Origin: Limanda limanda
Lineage: Eukaryota; Chordata; Actinopteri; Pleuronectiformes; Pleuronectidae
NCBI RefSeq assembly: GCF_963576545.1
Contig: NC_083645.1
Span: forward strand, 186,001-250,000
Length of the DNA stretch: 64,000 nt
Direction: 5' to 3'
The notes beneath the pieces are model-generated. The model searched no databases. It saw nothing but the letters and a program-made list of their open reading frames with translations, and was not told the origin of the DNA. Of this stretch, positions 1-21,930 are shown one piece after another. The translations under genes were made by a program, and so were the position numbers. How positions within the stretch are numbered: the first letter of the stretch is position 1; every line of letters begins with the position of its first letter.

Positions 1-255
1 TGTCAAAAACTACCTTAGAGACGGCTTCTTTGTGTGTGGCAGTCGTCGTTGACTGTTTATTTACATCGCCACTGCTGCTTCTCATAGCCTTTTTCTGGCA
101 GACAAATTTGTCCCATACCTTCTGTTATACAAGTGGTCATACTTTCGGATCTCTTCTGCCAAACGCTCTTCTATTTGGTCCATATTCGTTCTTCTAAATC
201 TTCCGTGGTTTCTGCCGGTATCATTGGGCATGAAACCGGAAATGTGACTCCAGAA
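1..255 (-). mobile_element. Harbinger-like element fragment with MADF-domain remnant
   Basis: On the minus strand, from an ATG near 185, the reading starts MDQIEERLAEEIRKYDHLYN. This resembles the start of a MADF (Myb/SANT-like) DNA-binding domain, which is the accessory protein type of PIF/Harbinger transposons. The frame then breaks. The same sequence, including the 5' flank with TTTCCGG and the run reading PHTKK, recurs in the complete MITE at 32543-33115, so this is a second copy cut by the window edge. The family assignment is inference; the kinship of the two copies is directly visible. Confidence 0.55.
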
Positions 256-343
256 AGGATGTAGTTAGCAGACCAATCTCAACTCCTTCTCTGCAATGAC
301 TGTGATCAAAACAAAGCAAAGAAACAGACTGTGCCTGGAGAAG

Positions 344-427
344 AGCTTGATCACAGGTTAGGGGGTACTCCGCTGAATTTTTTTTTCAAAGGGGGTACAT
401 CGCTGAAAAAAGGTTGAGAACCACTGG
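344..427. repeat. hAT terminal fragment
   Basis: Two GGGGGTAC(T/A)(C/T)CGCTGAA-type repeats are followed by AAGGTTGAGAACCACTG at the right edge. A terminus of this type (CAGTGGTTCTCAACC on the other strand) is typical of hAT elements of the Charlie/Buster group. The matching left end is not in the window. Confidence 0.45.
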
Positions 428-429
428 TC

Positions 430-1150
430 TATTGGATTGGCCAAATTTCACAAGACTGTCAGACAGAAGCATGGAAATGGAATATATTCATTTAAGCCAA
501 TATACCACAAGCAAAACTCCCCATCAACCCACCTCACTGCGCACTGCAATTCTTAAAAATATAAAATCCAGATGAAGATAAGCCTGAAGAATGGCTAAAG
601 TCACAGCATAATGTAGTACAGTAGAACCCCTCTCCAAAAAGTAATATTAAGAAAACAAGATGCAGCCATGTCAGTTGAAGACAGCAGAAAGAGTTTAGGG
701 TAGTCATCCACACATTACATTGAATGTAAGTGAGGGATATGAAGCAAAATTTGGATTAGCACAGACCATAACTTTATTAGAATCATGATCACTGCTCAAG
801 GTAAGGGACAGTCTCAGGTGGTAGGATCACCACAAGTTTTGCAATATCTTAACATGAGTCCTGAAGATTTTTCCCAGGAACTCTGTTCCCCTCTAAATTG
901 TAGTCACAACAGGATACTGATACAGCTGGTAGACTTCAGACTAAAACCAGGAGGAAAAACACGCTGGAAACCACAATGTCATCTAAAACCTGTAACTGAA
1001 GCAGGCATTGAACAAACCAAACAGCTGGTGTCTTGATAAAGGAGACTGACCCTACAAGTTATACTCCCATTCTACCAGAGCTCGAATCAGTTAAAAGTCA
1101 GTATAGGTTGGTACATGATTTGAGAAGCGGTTAATGAAGTAGTTTAAGAT
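430..1150 (+). pseudogene. Endogenous retrovirus pol remnant
   Basis: Around 905-1135 the plus strand reads like the beginning of a retroviral reverse transcriptase. There is a segment with PVTEAGIEQTKQLV, then after a stop and a frame change TSYTPILP and YRLVHDLR, which are hallmarks of the RT fingers region. The frame is broken by a stop after LVS and by shifts, and there is no catalytic YxDD region, so it is dead. The stretch 430-780 upstream is AT-rich and could be more of the same insertion, but I cannot recognise protein in it. No LTR is visible. A gamma/epsilon-like ERV is the best guess. Confidence 0.5.
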
Positions 1151-2560
1151 TAACAAGCAGTTATAATTAAAAGTTTTTATTCACTTAAAAATATATACAA
1201 ACTGAAAAAGCACAAACAGACAGAATTATTACTTTGAATAACAAAATACCCAAAGACCTGTGAGAAAAACACCCATTTAGAACAATCAGGATAAAAATTT
1301 AGCAGTTTCAGTAGTACAACCAGGTCATCACACTGTGTCCCAGCAATGCTTTGAGTGAGAAAGCGTTCCCATGTCCTTTTAAAGTTCTCACCTTCATTAT
1401 TAATTCTAGCTATCATGTGTTGATATGATACTATTTCCATATATTCCCTCTATTTCTTAATATCTAGAGAGGCTGTACTTTTCCATAATCTGAGGATCAC
1501 TTGGGCAGTCGTGAGAGCCCCGACCTTTATCACTGCGAAGTCAAATTTCGATATATTGGGCAGTTGTTTGCTCCTCTAGGCAAAGTCTTGGTATACAGGT
1601 AGAGTTGAAATCCTATACACTTCCCTATGTAAGTCGTCCTGCCTCAGATTTAAAAAAATATATTCTTTGTAGAACATAACTGCCCTATCTGCTATACAAG
1701 GTAATTACAAAAGTTCCATCACTGGATTTTTGCCCTGACTAAATTGGCCTCTAGTGATACAGGCTCTGATTTGTAAGTACCCCAAAAAATGAGCCTTACT
1801 TTCCGAATTAGTTCAGAAAAATACATAAACACTGCATCTAAATACCGATCACTTACCCTGTATATCCCATTTATAAGCCAGTGATTCCAGTAAACATATT
1901 TTTTCCCAATTTGTATGGCCGGATTGTGCCACAGAGAGGCATATGATCGTCTTAAACTGCCCATATTGTTCCTGAACAGTAAGTTCTGGTACCGACTGGG
2001 TGGGGCTGAGAGACGAGTGCGATCCCGAATGACTCATAGGGGGGAGGAAGTACAAAACGAAACGTTTCGATAACATATTTCTTAAAATGGACTGAGTGAA
2101 AAAGTCAGCGGAGTGACTGCTTTTACACTTGGATACTGAGGGTACTTACTGACCCCCTTCAAGTAATTGATGGATAATTAAAGCCCAGAAAATGTATTTT
2201 ACACAATATTGGGCTTTTAAGTGCGACACACCACAATTCTTATGTACCCCTCTCCAGCCTGCCTTAGAATGTTATCATGTCTCTTAGTAGTTAGACCATG
2301 AGAAAGAACATTCAAAGGTTTGAAAGATCTTACTAGCTCCTGCTCGATTTTGATCGAGCAGGAGCTTAGAACAGACCCAGCTTAGCTCTGGGTCTGTTCC
2401 CGTCCAATTCTTAATTAGTCTAGACATTTCAAATGACAGATTGTAAAACCTTACATTGGGGAGAGCCATATCTCCTATGTCTCTTGGTGACCACATTTTT
2501 TTAATATTGATCCTTGTCCATTTCTTGGCCAATAAAAGGTCTTTCTAAACATGATCCATC
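1150..2560 (-). mobile_element. L1-like LINE, 3' part of ORF2 (5'-truncated)
   Basis: Minus-strand frames carry pieces typical of the ORF2 C-terminal region of L1/Tx1 LINEs: near 2532-2400 a stretch with INIKKMWSPRDIGDMALPN followed by RFYNLSFEMSRLIKNW, near 2076-1849 the next segment, and near 1400 GENFKRTWERFLTQ, which resembles the C-terminal end. Frames are broken several times. The A/T-rich 3' end lies near 1150-1200. It is the same general class as the larger LINE at 34.5-42.5 kb, but a more diverged copy. Confidence 0.65.
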
Positions 2561-2763
2561 CCATGTGTTTACTTTTATTATCAGAGCCCACCCACACCCC
2601 ACCTGTGTATGTGCTCGTTCATCTGTGGAGGCTCTAAATTGGAGTTCCTGCAGGTCAACTGTGGGGATGGTCTGGTCGACCTTGAGATACTGGGAAGTGT
2701 GAGCATCACATTTACATACTGCAACCTGTTTCGGGAGGAGGCAAGCATCAGAGACACTAGAGC
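2560..2763. other. Short unassigned stretch
   Basis: About 200 bases between the L1 fragment and the hAT-like end at 2764. Open frames exist on both strands, but none resembles a protein I know and there are no splice-like borders. Confidence 0.3.
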
Positions 2764-4782
2764 AGTGGTTCTGACCTTATTGGAGGTACTGAACCCTGCA
2801 AGCTTCATCAGTGCATTCACCGAACCCTTCGTGATTGGAAAAATAAAATATGATTTCTTCAAAACATAGTTATATATTTTATTAGTTCACAAAATGAACC
2901 ATGCATCAGTTGCACACAAAATCACTGTGTTCAAAGAACAAAACCAACAAAACATGAATTTCACACAATAACATAACTCAATGAATATTTACTGCAAATC
3001 AATGTGTCTTTTGCTGTTGCCTTTCAGATACAAGTTCAGAAATGCGCGGCTTCACCTTGGCAAGTGCCACTCATATCATTTTCGCAACAAAGACTGTTCC
3101 TTTTCTTAGTTTTTATGTCTACCATCCTCAAAAAGGATTGCTCGCAAAGATACGTTGTAACAAACAGTGTGAGTATCTCAAGGGCTTTCTTAGCAATAAG
3201 AGGGTATGGTACGATTTGGTCACACCAAAACGTTGAGAGCGTTGTTGTTCTGAAGAGTTCCTGTTGGAGCTGGCTCTGCTGAAGTTCAATGAGTTCGTCG
3301 ACGTATTCATCGTTGACATCTGCTGTCGCAACACTAAACGTGAACGGCTGTCTCACCCATGCTGGATATGACTATGGTGGGGGAGTATCCGTCGAGAGAC
3401 TTTTCGAGCTCATCTAAGTGCATGGCAATTGCTTGCTTCAGCTCCCCAGGTACAGAAATGTCTCCAATTCCAGACAAGTCTTCGATCTTACTTACACAGT
3501 CGTCCAGCAGGGGAAAGTTTGCGAAATTATCATTCTCTGTTTGTCGTTTCCATAAAGGTAGCGTTTTTTTAAACACCTCCAGGTTTTCTTCCACTTTGAT
3601 GATGTTGACTCCACCGCCCTGCATCTGTCGATCGAGAGCATCGAAAATATCGGCCATGTACGCCAAAATGAGAATGAACTCAGAATTTTCGAAGCAATCT
3701 GCTTGACAATGTTCGTTCTCTCGCAAAAACAGGGCTAATTCCACACCCATGGCAAAAACACGATTCAGCACCTTTCCCCGGGATAACCACCGAACGTTAG
3801 AATGGTACAGAAGTACCTTGAATTCCAAGCCCATTTCCTTACACAACTCTTTGAAGATGCGGTGCTTCATAGCACTATTTCGCACGAAGTTCACACATTC
3901 AACAACAATTTTTAATACTTGTGCCAGTTTTGGAGGCAAAGTTTTTGTTGCCAACGCATGCCTGTGCAGAACACAGTGCTTAACAATGATGTGTGGTGCA
4001 TCAGATTTCACCAGCGCTCCAAAACCAGAGTGTCGTCCCAGCATGGCTGGAACTCCGTCCGAACAAACTGCAGAAACCATATATATTGTTGTCTCTGAAG
4101 AAGTCATCCACGAATTTCGACCGCCTTGGTTGTTGTTGTAAGAGGTTTACAAAATAAAAAATCTTCCTTTATCACGTCTTCTTTCATATAGTGCACGAAT
4201 ACAACAAGCTGGCTTAGATTGGAAATGTCAGTGGTCTCATTGAGTTGGAGGCTGAATTTTGCTGGGCTTGAAATCAGATCTGCAACTACTTGAGCCAAGA
4301 TGTCATTGCTCATGTCGTCTATTCTGCTTCTGATAGTGTCATTTGAAAGAGGAATTTGGAATAACTTATCTTCAGCAGCTTTTCCCAGCATGATATTCGC
4401 CATCTTCAACGCAGCTGGTTTTACGAGTGTTTCACCAATGGTGTGTGGTTTGCCCTGCTTTGCGATCAGGTACGCAACTTCGTATGAGGCTGTGAGGATC
4501 AGTTTGTCGATGGGTACAAAGCCGAGGACAGGCAGAGTAGCCTTTTCATCGAATCTGGCTCTCTTCACCTTGAATTCAGCGAGCATTGTGTTCTTGTATT
4601 TCCCATCTCCATGCAGCTTTAGGAAGTGTTCCTTTAGTTTTGCCGGTGCTAGACTAGAATTACTCAACTTGGCAGTGCAAATCATGCATTGAGGACGCTG
4701 ACTCCCATCACGTTCCTTGATACACGTGAATCCATATTGTACGTATTCGTCTAACCACTTTCTTTTTTTGCTCGACGTAGTG
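2764..4782 (-). pseudogene. BED-zinc-finger hAT transposase, copy A (ZBED5-like)
   Basis: Read on the minus strand, the protein starts with a BED finger: about 4770-4680 reads KKRKWLDEYVQYGF and then QCMICTAK, with the matching His pair HFLKLHG near 4620. The RNase-H-like core follows (LQLNETTDIS, VCSDGVPAMLGRHSGFGALV, WLSRGKVLNRVF). It ends with the hAT dimerisation region at 3250-3036 (ALEILTLFVTTYLCEQSF). Three overlapping frames (4685-4104, 4107-3334, 3356-3036) show at least two frameshifts, so it is a pseudogene, though quite complete. The low end begins CAGTGGTTCTGAC at 2764, a hAT-type terminus. A gypsy element is inserted just upstream of the BED finger (from 4783), and the 5' end of the hAT may resume after 6812. 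A shorter copy is at 10560-12016. Confidence 0.75.
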
Positions 4783-5378
4783 TGTCACAGTCTGCTCATC
4801 TCCTGTCTGCTGGTATCATTCCACTCACCTGTCTCTGCTTCACTCTACCTGTTAGCCACGCCTCCTCATCAGGCCAACTCTCCACACCTGTGACAGCTCT
4901 GGCTGCATTTAAGCCTGCTCCTGTCTCTGCTTCAGTGCCAGATTGTTCTTGTGTTATGCCTGACTTCCAGCGTCTTTTCCACGGACTGATCACCTGTTGC
5001 CGACCTCTCCGGTCCCCGACCTGCCTGCCTCGTCTCTGCCCTGGATATTACCTCAGCCTTCTGTCTTCGACCACGAGTTTCGCCTATTCCCTCCTGGTTA
5101 CGCACCTGCTCGGCTCTGTGGCTACACAGCTCACCACTGGACCTGTCTGCCAGCTAGGTAATCCACCTGCTGGATTACCTAGTCGGTCAGTGACTTTGCC
5201 TTCAGTCAGCGACACCAGGCTCACTCCTTCTCAGATCTCGCAGAAGATCACTGTGAGCCAAGACTTTTCACCCTGCCACTGTATAAACTGTTAAAGACTG
5301 CAGTGAATAATAAAGGTCATTACCGACTAATATTTCGTCTGCCTGTGCTGCTTTTGGGTCCTCACCATACCCGTGACA
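4783..5378 (+). repeat. 5' LTR of the Ty3/gypsy element
   Basis: The 596-bp unit starts TGTCACAG and ends CCGTGACA. AATAAAGG lies near 5308, close to the 3' end, as expected for R/U5, and TATAAAC lies at 5281. After the LTR comes GTACAATCTGGCC, the likely primer-binding region, then ATGGACCC, the presumed gag start. The gypsy copy at 29204 has an equivalent GTACAATCCGACC-ATGGACTC arrangement. Confidence 0.75.
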
Positions 5379-5394
5379 GTACAATCTGGCCAGA

Positions 5395-6800
5395 CATGGA
5401 CCCAGCACACACGCCGATGGATCGCCTGTAGAAGGTAGAGGCGATGCTCCAGCACCACGAATTGCTGCTGCTTTCAAACTCAGCAAAGGTTTGACTGGCG
5501 GTGGCTAAGCAGGAGCAGGCGTTTACCTCGCTATCCTCGTAGGTCCAACAGCTCGCCGCAGCTTTTGCTCAAGCTGTCCCTCTGCCTCCAGAACCAGTCC
5601 AGCCTCCACCAGCCCCGGCTGCCTCTGCCTCTGCTTTCGCCTCGGAGCCTCGTGTGGGGGTTCCTGAACGCAACGCCGGGGACGCGGAGGGCTGCCGCCC
5701 GTTCCTCACGAACTGTTCCTTCCTGTTTGCCCTCCAGCCCCACACCTTCGCTTCTGAGGACGCCAGGGTGGCGTTCACCGAGTTCCTGGTGAGTCATACA
5801 TCTAGCTCCTCCTCCAGCCCACGATCCCTGTGCCAGGTCGGCCTGCTACTGCCTGAGGGATCCCAGACCCTCGCCACCCTCATTGATTCTGGCTCTGATG
5901 CCAACATTATGGATTCTAACCTAGCTCTGCAGCTGGGTGTCGGTCAGATTCCACTGCCAGCTCCAGTCTCCACCAACGCTCTGGATGGCCGACTTCTGGG
6001 AACTGTGACCCACCTGACAGCGCCTATACGGATGTTAATTTCCGGGAACCACCATGAAACACTCCAGTTTCACATCCTGCACTCTCCTCGTCATCCTCTC
6101 CTTCTGGGGTTCCCATGGCTCCGACGTCACAATTCACCCCTTGATTGGACCACAGGGGCGATCCTGGGGTGGAGTTCATCTTGTCACCAGGTCTGCCTCA
6201 AGCAAGCCGCCGCACCACAACCTTCTGCAGGGACCAGTTCTTCAACCGATGTGCTGGGGGTCCCGGCTGAGTATCTGAACTTCAGGGAGTTCTTCAGTAA
6301 GGCCAAGGCAGCCTCCCTTCCCCCACATCGGCCCTATGACTGCGCCATCAACCTCCAGCCCGGTGCCACGCCGCCCAGAGGACGCCTGTATTCCCTGTCC
6401 GTTCCTGAGAGGGGGGCGATGGAGACATATATCAATGACGGTCTAGCGGCGGGCATCATCCGCCCTTCCTCGTCTCCGGCTGGAGCCGGTTTCTTCTTCG
6501 TGGAGAAAAAAGATCTTCTCCCACTCCAGAGAGGAACATGTGCATCATGTCCAGAAGGTCCTCCAACGTCTCCTGGAAAACTACCTGTTCATCAAGGACG
6601 AGAAGTGTGAGTTCCACGCCTCGTCTGTCTCCTTCCTGGGGTACGTCGTAGGGAGAGGGACCGTGGAGATGGACTCAGCCAAGGTTTCCGCGTCACCACT
6701 TGGCCCGCCCCTGATTCCCGCAAGCAGCTTCAACGTTTCCTGGGCTTCGCCAACTTCTACCGGAGGTTCATCAGGGGCTACAGTTCGGTGGCGGCTCACC
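5395..6800 (+). pseudogene. Ty3/gypsy gag-pol remnant
   Basis: Gag (from ATG 5395) meets stops within a few codons. The longest open frame, 5654-6610, contains the aspartic protease (ATLIDSGSDANIMDSNLA near 5872, with the DSG catalytic motif), then PHRPYDCAINL and the start of the RT ([20 protein letters not shown]). The RT palm with YxDD is deleted: the sequence jumps from FFFVEKKD to a segment equivalent to [15 protein letters not shown] near 6540, in another frame. It ends near the RT thumb ([13 protein letters not shown] coding near 6745). It is non-functional. Confidence 0.75.
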
Positions 6801-6812
6801 ATACCCTTGACA

Positions 6813-7282
6813 TAGTTAGTATGAAGGGATTGAAAGATTAAAAGAAAATCACAAATGACGTACAATCACAACAGCCACAAGTCGACTACTGAGCGCACCA
6901 AGTTCCCTGCAGCACACATACCAAAGCTTAGCAATGTGGCCTGATCACCTGCAGCCAATGATGGCCAAGCGGAGCAACAGTGTTTCCTGCAAGTCTGGTC
7001 TGGAGGAACAAACTTAGGTTATGTTACGACACAGTTATGTTGTTCACCATCTCCTTCTGTCCGAAGAAGAGTAGCTGCGTTTAGAACATTACATTTTTTT
7101 TTTTTACAGTGATAGACATTTCCAACAGAATAGCATGTTATCGATAGCGTCATAGGCACAACATTTGGGATAAGCAGGATGACTGAGGAGTTTCCTACTA
7201 AATCCTTGGATGCCATGACAGTCTTATGTGAAGCTGGTACAGCTTTATGACAAGTAAGGAGGCCTGTATCAACCAGTTTATA
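6813..7282. other. Unassigned repeat-flanked stretch with an internal A/T tract
   Basis: Lies between the gypsy end and the L1 5' fragment. It may hold the 5' part of BED-hAT copy A that the gypsy element separated. A 13-base T run at about 7087-7099 is an A run on the minus strand. Minus-strand frames are open over 7019-7309, but I recognise no protein. It joins the L1 fragment exactly at 7282/7283. Confidence 0.3.
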
Positions 7283-7777
7283 CATTAGCTTCCTCCTCGA
7301 GATCACCAATGCAAGTTGAGAATGTGGCGTTTTCTTTCCGAATTTCTTCCGTCACCCTCGTAAACTCTGCGCGCACCTTCAGGATTTCTTTCTTTAAGTC
7401 ACTTGCCAAGCTGTCTATTTCCTTGTGCAGTTTATCTGCAGCCGCTGTCACAGACGATTCGATCTTGGTGAGCACACTCCGCTCCGACTGCTTAATGGCC
7501 GCCATGATTGCCCCGAGACCCGGCCCTGAACTTGCTTCCGCGGTCGGATCAACATCAGGCGAGTCCGTGGCGTCCGGCCCTGACTTCGGCTTTTGACATT
7601 TAGGCATTCTGAGCAGCTTAGAAATAAATAAAAAACGACTAATTCGAGGGACCTGGCACTTTAGAGACACTTTCACACCGGAAAGGACGAGAAGGAGAGG
7701 AGGAATATTAAGTAAATGTTCAATCTAAGCAGAGCTCACCAAGACACGTCTTCACATGTCGCTGCTCCGCCGTCCCT
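7283..7777 (-). mobile_element. L1-like LINE 5' end with ORF1 N-terminus (3'-truncated)
   Basis: The minus strand starts with the same 5'UTR as the L1 at 34510 (GAGAGGGACGGCGG). ORF1 starts at 7607 (MPKCQKPKSGPDATDSPD) and runs through the coiled-coil-like KLHKEIDSLASDLKKEILKV. It is nearly identical to the copy at 34687-34990. The match stops after GAAGCTAATG at 7283, where the other copy continues GTCAGGC. LINE copies normally lose 5' ends, so a copy with only the 5' end is unusual. Confidence 0.8.
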
Positions 7778-7990
7778 CTCTCTGGGATCCCTCACCTTTG
7801 GCTCTCTCTGAGGTTTATATGTTCTTCTTACCCTGTTAAAGGTTTTATTTTGTACTTACTCTTTTTGAGGGTTAATGGCAGAGGATTTCACACCTTGTCA
7901 AAGCCCTATGAGACAAATAGTGACTTGTGAATATGGGCTACACAAATATCATTTTATTGATAATTTTATTGATTCATATGTAACTGAACA
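7778..7990 (+). repeat. 3' tail of an unclassified dispersed repeat
   Basis: The block with GGGATCCCTCAC, the CCTGTTAAAGG segment and AAAGCCCTATGAGACAAATAG, then a TTGAT-rich end, matches the block at 27355-27556, which ends in (TTGA)n. Part of it is seen on the opposite strand at 58065-58125. The simple-repeat 3' end suggests a non-LTR or SINE tail. Confidence 0.6.
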
Positions 7991-8000
7991 GGGTTTGATG

Positions 8001-8690
8001 TAGCCTGGGTGCCAGACGAACTTAGCCCCGCCCACAATATTTGAGGTTGGGAAGTTCGGTCTGGCATTGCTCCGTTGGGGAGAAACTATGCCTGAACAGA
8101 AGCAGTTCGGACCAATCAAATTGTCAGGGCTTTATACGATGATGGACAGATGATCAACAGTAACGTAATCAACCACGTCACCAAAGAGCGCTTGGGTTGA
8201 ATTTGTTTTCAACAAACATGCCTGCCGCTGGAGAGCTGAGATGTGTAGACGCTGCTATTGAGTCTGTTTTAGAAGACATCGACAGCGCATTCATTTTGAA
8301 AGAGGAACACAGAAACGAGATCAAGGCATTTGTAGATCAAAAAGATGTTTTTGCAGTCCTTCCTACGGGATTTGGAAAAAGTTTAATTTATCAGCTGGCC
8401 CCGATGGTCGTGAAGAAGATGAGACACAATGAAAACCCAGTGGTCATTGTGGTTTCTCCTTTGATCGCACATATGGAGGACCAGGTGAAAGAGGCGACCG
8501 AAATGGGCATCACGGCGATGCAACTCGGCGTGCACGACGAGGTGGCCATTACCAGCGGTCGTTGCCAGCGCGCTTAACATACGTCACATACTACGTTGCT
8601 CTGATTGGTTGTAGGTCTATCCAAGCGAAGAGGCATTTTTTATCCTGGTTCGGTTGAAACACGCCCCATAATCACAGCAACGTCAGGCCA
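8001..8690 (+). mobile_element. 690-bp DNA element carrying a helicase fragment
   Basis: The insertion is bounded by an exact 9-bp direct repeat GGTTTGATG (7992-8000 and 8691-8699), which is good evidence of transposition. The outer bases are TAGCCTGGGTGCCAGACG at the left and CGTCAGGCCA at the right, giving a short imperfect inverted end (TAGCCTG versus TGGCCTG). It carries the start of a RecQ-type helicase frame (8218-8577). It may be a deletion derivative of a helicase-encoding transposon (for instance the helicase-bearing Academ group, or another superfamily with 8-9-bp duplications). I cannot fix the superfamily from one copy. Confidence 0.7.
8218..8577 (+). pseudogene. RecQ-type SF2 helicase N-terminal fragment
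   Basis: The frame opens at ATG 8218 (MPAAGELRCVD) and runs 119 codons. It contains helicase motif I/Walker A in the RecQ form (FAVLPTGFGKSLIYQLAP) and motif Ia (VVIVVSPLIAHMEDQV). RecQ proteins then need DEAH, SAT, motifs IV-VI and the zinc/RQC part; here the frame ends at GRCQRA soon after the motif Ib region, so it cannot be an active helicase. An in-frame TTG at 8197 precedes it, but the ATG is the plausible start. It lies wholly inside the transposable element at 8001-8690. Confidence 0.75.
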
Positions 8691-8934
8691 GGTTTGATGC
8701 AGCAGTCTTTAGATTATAAGGTTCCTCTAAGGTCTGGGTAAAGCAGTAGAGATGCTGCTTTTGAAATAAAAAAGGGCATAGTACAAAAGTCTCTATGTTG
8801 GCAGTAAAGTTCATGCAGCAGACCATAAGTAATCAAGGTAAGGCTGCAAAAACAGCAGGAGACCTTTTTTCAACATGACTCCTTGTCTGTGAGGTATATT
8901 TATAAGGTCTCAGCTTGGGAAAATAAAGTGTTCT

Positions 8935-9060
8935 GAAGTTCAATTCAATTTATTTGTATCGCGCCAAATCATAATATACATTATCTCAAGACACTTTACA
9001 TAGAAGGTCAAGACCTTAAAAAGTAAAGAGAAACCAACAATTACCAGTCTGCTCATGTTT
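8935..9060. repeat. Dispersed teleost repeat (AATTCAATTT...GCGCCAAATCAT)
   Basis: The sequence has TTCAATTCAATTTATTTGTA, the GCGCCAAATCA block, then CTCAAGACACTTTACATAGA and AAGGTCAAGACC. This is the common end of a non-LTR-derived repeat that I recall from many fish genomes. It lies in the 3' flank of enpp6. Confidence 0.5.
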
Positions 9061-9368
9061 ACAGTTTCTTGGTATACTTGAAACAGTCACTATATAAGTG
9101 ACATAATGCAACCCGACATGGTGTTTGAATGTGTCAGCTATGATGTATATAATTATTACACATTATTATATATATATATATGATAATATTTCAAATTAGT
9201 TGTCATTGAAATAACTATGTGGGCTAAATTGACAAAAGATGTATGTAAAATAGAGTGAGAGTCCTTTGACATGTTGTATCCATAACTTTTACGTGTTATG
9301 ACAATAAATGCTTATCAAAACAAATGAGAGAGGGGAATTGCACAGGCATATTAATTAGTAAGATTTGT

Positions 9369-9381
9369 TTTATTGTTTATT
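9369..9381 (-). promoter_or_regulatory. Candidate enpp6 polyadenylation signals
   Basis: Two AATAAA hexamers on the minus strand (TTTATT on the plus strand at 9369-9374 and 9376-9381) lie about 175-185 bases downstream of the enpp6 stop codon. No cDNA evidence is available here. Confidence 0.4.
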
Positions 9382-9553
9382 AATCAAATAAACAAACTGG
9401 TATGTTGTGCCTCAGACATGTATTAGCTCTAGAGAAGGAGAACAAAATATGAGGTGTACAGCATCAAATCATTTCTTTACTTTTCAGAAGTTTTAACCTG
9501 TATATGGTGAAATGTTCAAAATCGTATATAAAAAAGATCATTTATGACAACTG

Positions 9554-21504
<11,951 letters not shown>

Positions 21505-21930
21505 GATGGTGTGGCCTCTTGCTGTGCTTACTGTGTGTGTCGGATGTCCGCAAACACTGTGGGAGGACTACGGACACACCAGCCTTCACCCGGAAACACA
21601 CAGTTAAACCGGGTAAAACCAGCCCCCGCTCATTTCGAGTTGCGCCTTTTTTTCAATACGTTTCGAGAGCGTTTTAGAGTGATTTCAAAATAAAGGCAAA
21701 CTTCAGTTCAGTAAAGTTGGCAAGACATTCAAAGATTCGGACTTCCCGGATCAATAAGTCATAAGCGAAATGTTGTTAAAGCACAAACGCTGCATTATTC
21801 CCACCATAGTAATGTGGACAACGGGCTACAGGCGAGTTTTCATCAATATGAGTTGTACAGCTTGCTGAGAAACGAGTGCGCAGGGACCGTCTACAAAGTG
21901 CAACACCGAAAAGAGATATTACCAAAATAT

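Larger units (their letters stand above)
4783..6812 (+). mobile_element. Ty3/gypsy retrotransposon, internally deleted
   Basis: Starts with a complete 5' LTR (4783-5378), continues through a degenerate gag and a pol fragment, and ends abruptly at 6812 with CTCACCATACCCTTGACA, which matches the last bases of the LTR (CTCACCATACCCGTGACA). Most of the 3' LTR, integrase, RNase H and the RT centre are therefore missing. Flanks TAGTG (4778-4782) and TAGTT (6813-6817) are a near-match for a 5-bp target duplication. It sits in the 5' part of the BED-hAT copy. A related minus-strand copy is at 27565-29728. Confidence 0.8.

Noticed and set aside
785..1036. A host gene
   Set aside because: The protein resembles retroviral RT and the frame stops at once; it is an ERV remnant.
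5654..6610. A host gene of 318 codons
   Set aside because: Contains gypsy protease and RT motifs and follows an LTR.
8218..8577. A functional RecQ helicase gene
   Set aside because: Only motifs I and Ia are present; the DEAH box and later motifs are absent.
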